A program made the position numbers and the translations under genes. From positions 1-45,855 of the forward strand of contig JAFTKN010000006.1 of the NCBI GenBank assembly GCA_017453255.1: a stretch of 45,855 bases of DNA, given 5' to 3'. The stretch comes from Clostridia bacterium. GTDB taxonomy: Bacteria > Bacillota > Clostridia > Oscillospirales > CAG-272. Numbering within the stretch: the first letter of the stretch is position 1; each line of letters begins with the position of its first letter. Of the stretch, positions 43,680 to 45,855 are shown piece by piece. Under the pieces are notes generated by a model that worked only from the letters and a program-made list of their open reading frames with translations, made no database searches and was not told the origin of the DNA.

Positions 43680-45855
43680 TCATTCGCCCATCATTGCGGC
43701 ACCATAGTTACCTACGCCGTTAAATTGCTCATCTGAAAGGTCCTTATCGTAAGCCTTATCCTCTTCACCCTTAACAGCCTCGCTAAAGTCATCCTTATCT
43801 ATTTCAGGTGGAATAAATGCTGAGTCATCTGTGTCGGTTTCGCCTTTTCCACCACCAGAGCTTGAACCCGGCTCTTCTTCGTTTGGCTTAGTGTTTGAGT
43901 CTCCACTACCAGTTGAACTATCGTCTTGAGGTGGTTGATCGTCACTACTATCACTTGAGCCGTCTTGCTTATCATCATTTGGTTCGCCTGTTGGCTTGCC
44001 TTGGCTATCGCTTGGCTCATTCTTATCACTGCTTGAAGAGGATGAATCCTCTGGCTGTTGTTGTCCTGACATACTATTTTGAGTTTCCTCAAGTCTGTTA
44101 TTTACATCGCTACCCATTTGCTGTGAGCCTTGAACCTGCTCAAGCATTTCACCAAGAGCACCCTGAGCTTGATCAAGTGCATCGTTTGCTTCCTGCTTAG
44201 CACCCTCGTTGTCTCCATTAGGGAAGTTTTCTGGGTCTGTTTCTGGGTCAGCCTTATTCGCTGCATTTTCGAATGAACCTGCAAGGTTTTCAAATATGTC
44301 CTTCATTTGCTCATTGTCTGTGCTGTTAGCAGCATTTTGGAATGCATCAGACATATTCTCAAACTCCTGCTTAAGAGCGTCGCCCTCAAGTCCCGCATAA
44401 TCCTTCTTTAATTCCTCAAATGCGTTCTCAAGCTGTCCTTGGTCGCCATTTTGAATAGCGTCTTGGATTGCACCTTGAATCTTGTCAACGTACTCGTTTT
44501 CTTTGCTGTTTTCTTGGTTTGTACCATCATCGAGCTCGCCAACATCCTGCTGGAAGTCATTCTTATCCTTATTTACAAGGTCTTGAATTTCTTGCTTAGC
44601 ATCACTTATTGCAGCATTAATCTTATCCTTATTCTGGGTTGTTCCACCGTTTTCTTCCTTCATAAGGTCGTTAATCTCATTCTCAAGGTCACTCATAATG
44701 TCGTCCATCTCATTCTTTGTGCTCTCACTTGCGTTTGAGTTGTTAATGATATCCTGAACGTCTTTAAGCATATCCTCAACTTCTTTTTGGTCTGAGCCTA
44801 CAAGATCCTCTCTAAGGTCACCAAGCTGATCGCTTACTTCCTTAGATGTTTCGTTCTTGTTCATTGCGTCCTTAATGTCGCTTTCAGCCTTATCAAATAC
44901 ATCATCAAGACTTTCGTCACTTAAATCACTATTTTCGAGATTACCAATAAAGTCCTCAATAGCGTCCTTTATATCGGAATTAGGAGTATCCTTTATGGAA
45001 TCCTTAAGATCGCTAACGATCTCATCTCTCATTGCGTCCTTATCAGCCTCGTCAATCTTACCATCGTTATTCATATCCTCTGTAGGATTTTGAATAGCAT
45101 CCTTCATATTGTCAAGGGCATCTGAAATTGGATCCTCATTTTCAGAGGTTTCTCCATTAGCTTCCTTTTCAATAGCCTCACCGAGCTCACCTAAATTTTC
45201 TTTATTATCATTGTTTTGCATATTGTCGGTGATTTGATCAGTTGCGCTATCCTCTTTTTGTGTATAGTCATCAAGCTGATCCTGCTTATCCTTTATTGCA
45301 TCGTTAGCATCCTGAGCCTTATCCTCATCACTCTTGTTAGGATCATTGTAGATATCGTCAAGCTTATCCTCAAGCTCTCCCATATCCTCCTTCATATCAT
45401 TTTTGTCTTCCTCACTCATGTCGGAATCCTCAATGGTATTGTCTATATCCTTCATAGTGTTGTCAATTTCGTTCTTGTCTTCACCAATAAGCTCATCCTG
45501 AACCTTTTCGAGATTATCAACAATATCCTTAACTAATTCATCAAGGTTTTCGTTCTTTTCAACAGCGTCTGCAACCTCTTCAAAGGACTCCTTAAACGCT
45601 TCATCAATCTTTTCCTGATTTGAAGGATCTGTCTTAATTTCCTCAAGCTTATCACCAAGGTTTTCCAAAGCATCCTTTAGCTCAGAGTTCTTATCCTTTA
45701 AGTCTTCGTTCTTTTCGAAATTCTCAACAACCTTATCAAGCAAATCATCCATAGCATCTGCTATAATCTGCTTATCCTCGTCGTCAATCTTTCCGTCATT
45801 GTTTACGTCCTCTGGTTGATCAAGCTTATCCTGAATCTTATCAAATGCTTGGTTG
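43680..45855 (-). CDS. Highly acidic EF-hand/coiled-coil protein, 5' end outside the window
   Basis: At least 724 residues; the reading frame stays open to the window edge, so the ATG at 45752 is probably internal. The protein is dominated by Asp, Glu, Asn, Lys and Gln with few hydrophobic stretches, and most of it should form helices or coiled coil. Two EF-hand or dockerin-like calcium loops (DxNNDGKIDxxD) are visible at 45774-45809 and 45042-45077, each starting a long segment of similar sequence. The C-terminal 130 residues are rich in Ser, Gly, Asp and Pro and end in a small hydrophobic piece (GNYGAAMMGE). No membrane segment is seen in this part. It lies 39 bp before the MoxR gene on the same strand, so it is likely in that operon. 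A scaffold or calcium-responsive partner is inference. Confidence 0.8.
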   Translation of the reverse strand, partial: NQAFDKIQDKLDQPEDVNNDGKIDDEDKQIIADAMDDLLDKVVENFEKNEDLKDKNSELKDALENLGDKLEEIKTDPSNQEKIDEAFKESFEEVADAVEKNENLDELVKDIVDNLEKVQDELIGEDKNEIDNTMKDIDNTIEDSDMSEEDKNDMKEDMGELEDKLDDIYNDPNKSDEDKAQDANDAIKDKQDQLDDYTQKEDSATDQITDNMQNNDNKENLGELGEAIEKEANGETSENEDPISDALDNMKDAIQNPTEDMNNDGKIDEADKDAMRDEIVSDLKDSIKDTPNSDIKDAIEDFIGNLENSDLSDESLDDVFDKAESDIKDAMNKNETSKEVSDQLGDLREDLVGSDQKEVEDMLKDVQDIINNSNASESTKNEMDDIMSDLENEINDLMKEENGGTTQNKDKINAAISDAKQEIQDLVNKDKNDFQQDVGELDDGTNQENSKENEYVDKIQGAIQDAIQNGDQGQLENAFEELKKDYAGLEGDALKQEFENMSDAFQNAANSTDNEQMKDIFENLAGSFENAANKADPETDPENFPNGDNEGAKQEANDALDQAQGALGEMLEQVQGSQQMGSDVNNRLEETQNSMSGQQQPEDSSSSSSDKNEPSDSQGKPTGEPNDDKQDGSSDSSDDQPPQDDSSTGSGDSNTKPNEEEPGSSSGGGKGETDTDDSAFIPPEIDKDDFSEAVKGEEDKAYDKDLSDEQFNGVGNYGAAMMGE
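45042..45077 (-). other. EF-hand/dockerin-like calcium loop 2 in the acidic protein
   Basis: Encodes D-M-N-N-D-G-K-I-D-E-A-D, nearly the same as loop 1, 244 residues later. The following sequence also repeats features seen after loop 1. Confidence 0.7.
45774..45809 (-). other. EF-hand/dockerin-like calcium loop 1 in the acidic protein
   Basis: Encodes D-V-N-N-D-G-K-I-D-D-E-D, with acidic or Asn ligands at loop positions 1, 3, 5, 9 and 12 and Gly at 6. It lies upstream of the first in-window ATG. Confidence 0.7.

Noticed and set aside
43895..44738. Plus-strand hydrophobic frames opposite the acidic gene
   Set aside because: The complement of Asp/Glu/Lys codons gives hydrophobic-looking frames by composition alone; there are no start signals.
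45750..45752. ATG at 45752 as the true start of the acidic protein
   Set aside because: The frame is open to the window edge and encodes a calcium-type loop that matches one later in the protein, so coding clearly extends upstream.
1..45855. tRNA, rRNA or riboswitch genes, including a T-box before lysS
   Set aside because: I found no cloverleaf, rRNA segment or conserved riboswitch core in the gaps; lysS follows greA by 14 bp, leaving no room for a leader.

Overview
The window is low-GC DNA with strong sigma-A style promoters (TTGACA/TATAAT with 17-18 bp spacers), AGGAGG-type ribosome binding sites and intrinsic terminators. The HrcA/CIRCE heat-shock operon, a PucR/CdaR-type regulator, several secreted proteins without LPXTG anchors and a set of plant-glycan hydrolases point to an anaerobic Bacillota (Clostridia-like) bacterium, probably uncultured and gut- or rumen-associated. 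The lineage is inferred; there is no rRNA gene here to confirm it.

Layout. 1-2.4 kb: a hairpin that looks like an IS200/IS605 end, then three small genes of unknown function, each with clear expression signals. 2.7-6.3 kb: two tandem secreted leucine-rich-repeat proteins that share a nearly identical C-terminal domain. 6.4-14.1 kb: a glycoside hydrolase locus. GH78 alpha-rhamnosidase and GH4 alpha-galactosidase (melA) form one operon; GH3 beta-glucosidase and GH4 alpha-galacturonidase (lplD) are divergent from a shared intergenic region. Together they would trim rhamnose, galactose, glucose and galacturonate from pectin-like oligosaccharides inside the cell. 14.1-15.1 kb: an unexplained hairpin and two small DNA-binding proteins (XRE and AbrB families). 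The AbrB gene starts with GTG.

15.1-26.6 kb is a minus-strand core block: hrcA-grpE-dnaK-dnaJ-prmA under a CIRCE-overlapped promoter, then rsmE with its own promoter, then a CdaR/PucR-type regulator, an S41 protease, greA and lysS. Three CIRCE-like boxes precede hrcA. 26.6-34.3 kb: a large lipoprotein glycosidase with an unusual cysteine cluster, a putative amidase-domain protein, a PiT phosphate transporter convergent with an RluA-type pseudouridine synthase (their shared terminator lies inside the transporter coding region), gpmI, and a UPF0340 (YwlG) protein.

34.3-36.0 kb holds a compact two-gene module: an XRE regulator divergent from a zinc-ribbon/coiled-coil membrane protein, with two operator-like palindromes around a near-consensus promoter. 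36.1-45.9 kb is a minus-strand operon encoding an extremely acidic EF-hand/coiled-coil protein (cut by the window edge), a MoxR AAA+ ATPase, a DUF58 protein and two large BatA/VWA membrane proteins. This MoxR-VWA operon and the XRE/zinc-ribbon module are the best candidates for undescribed biology.
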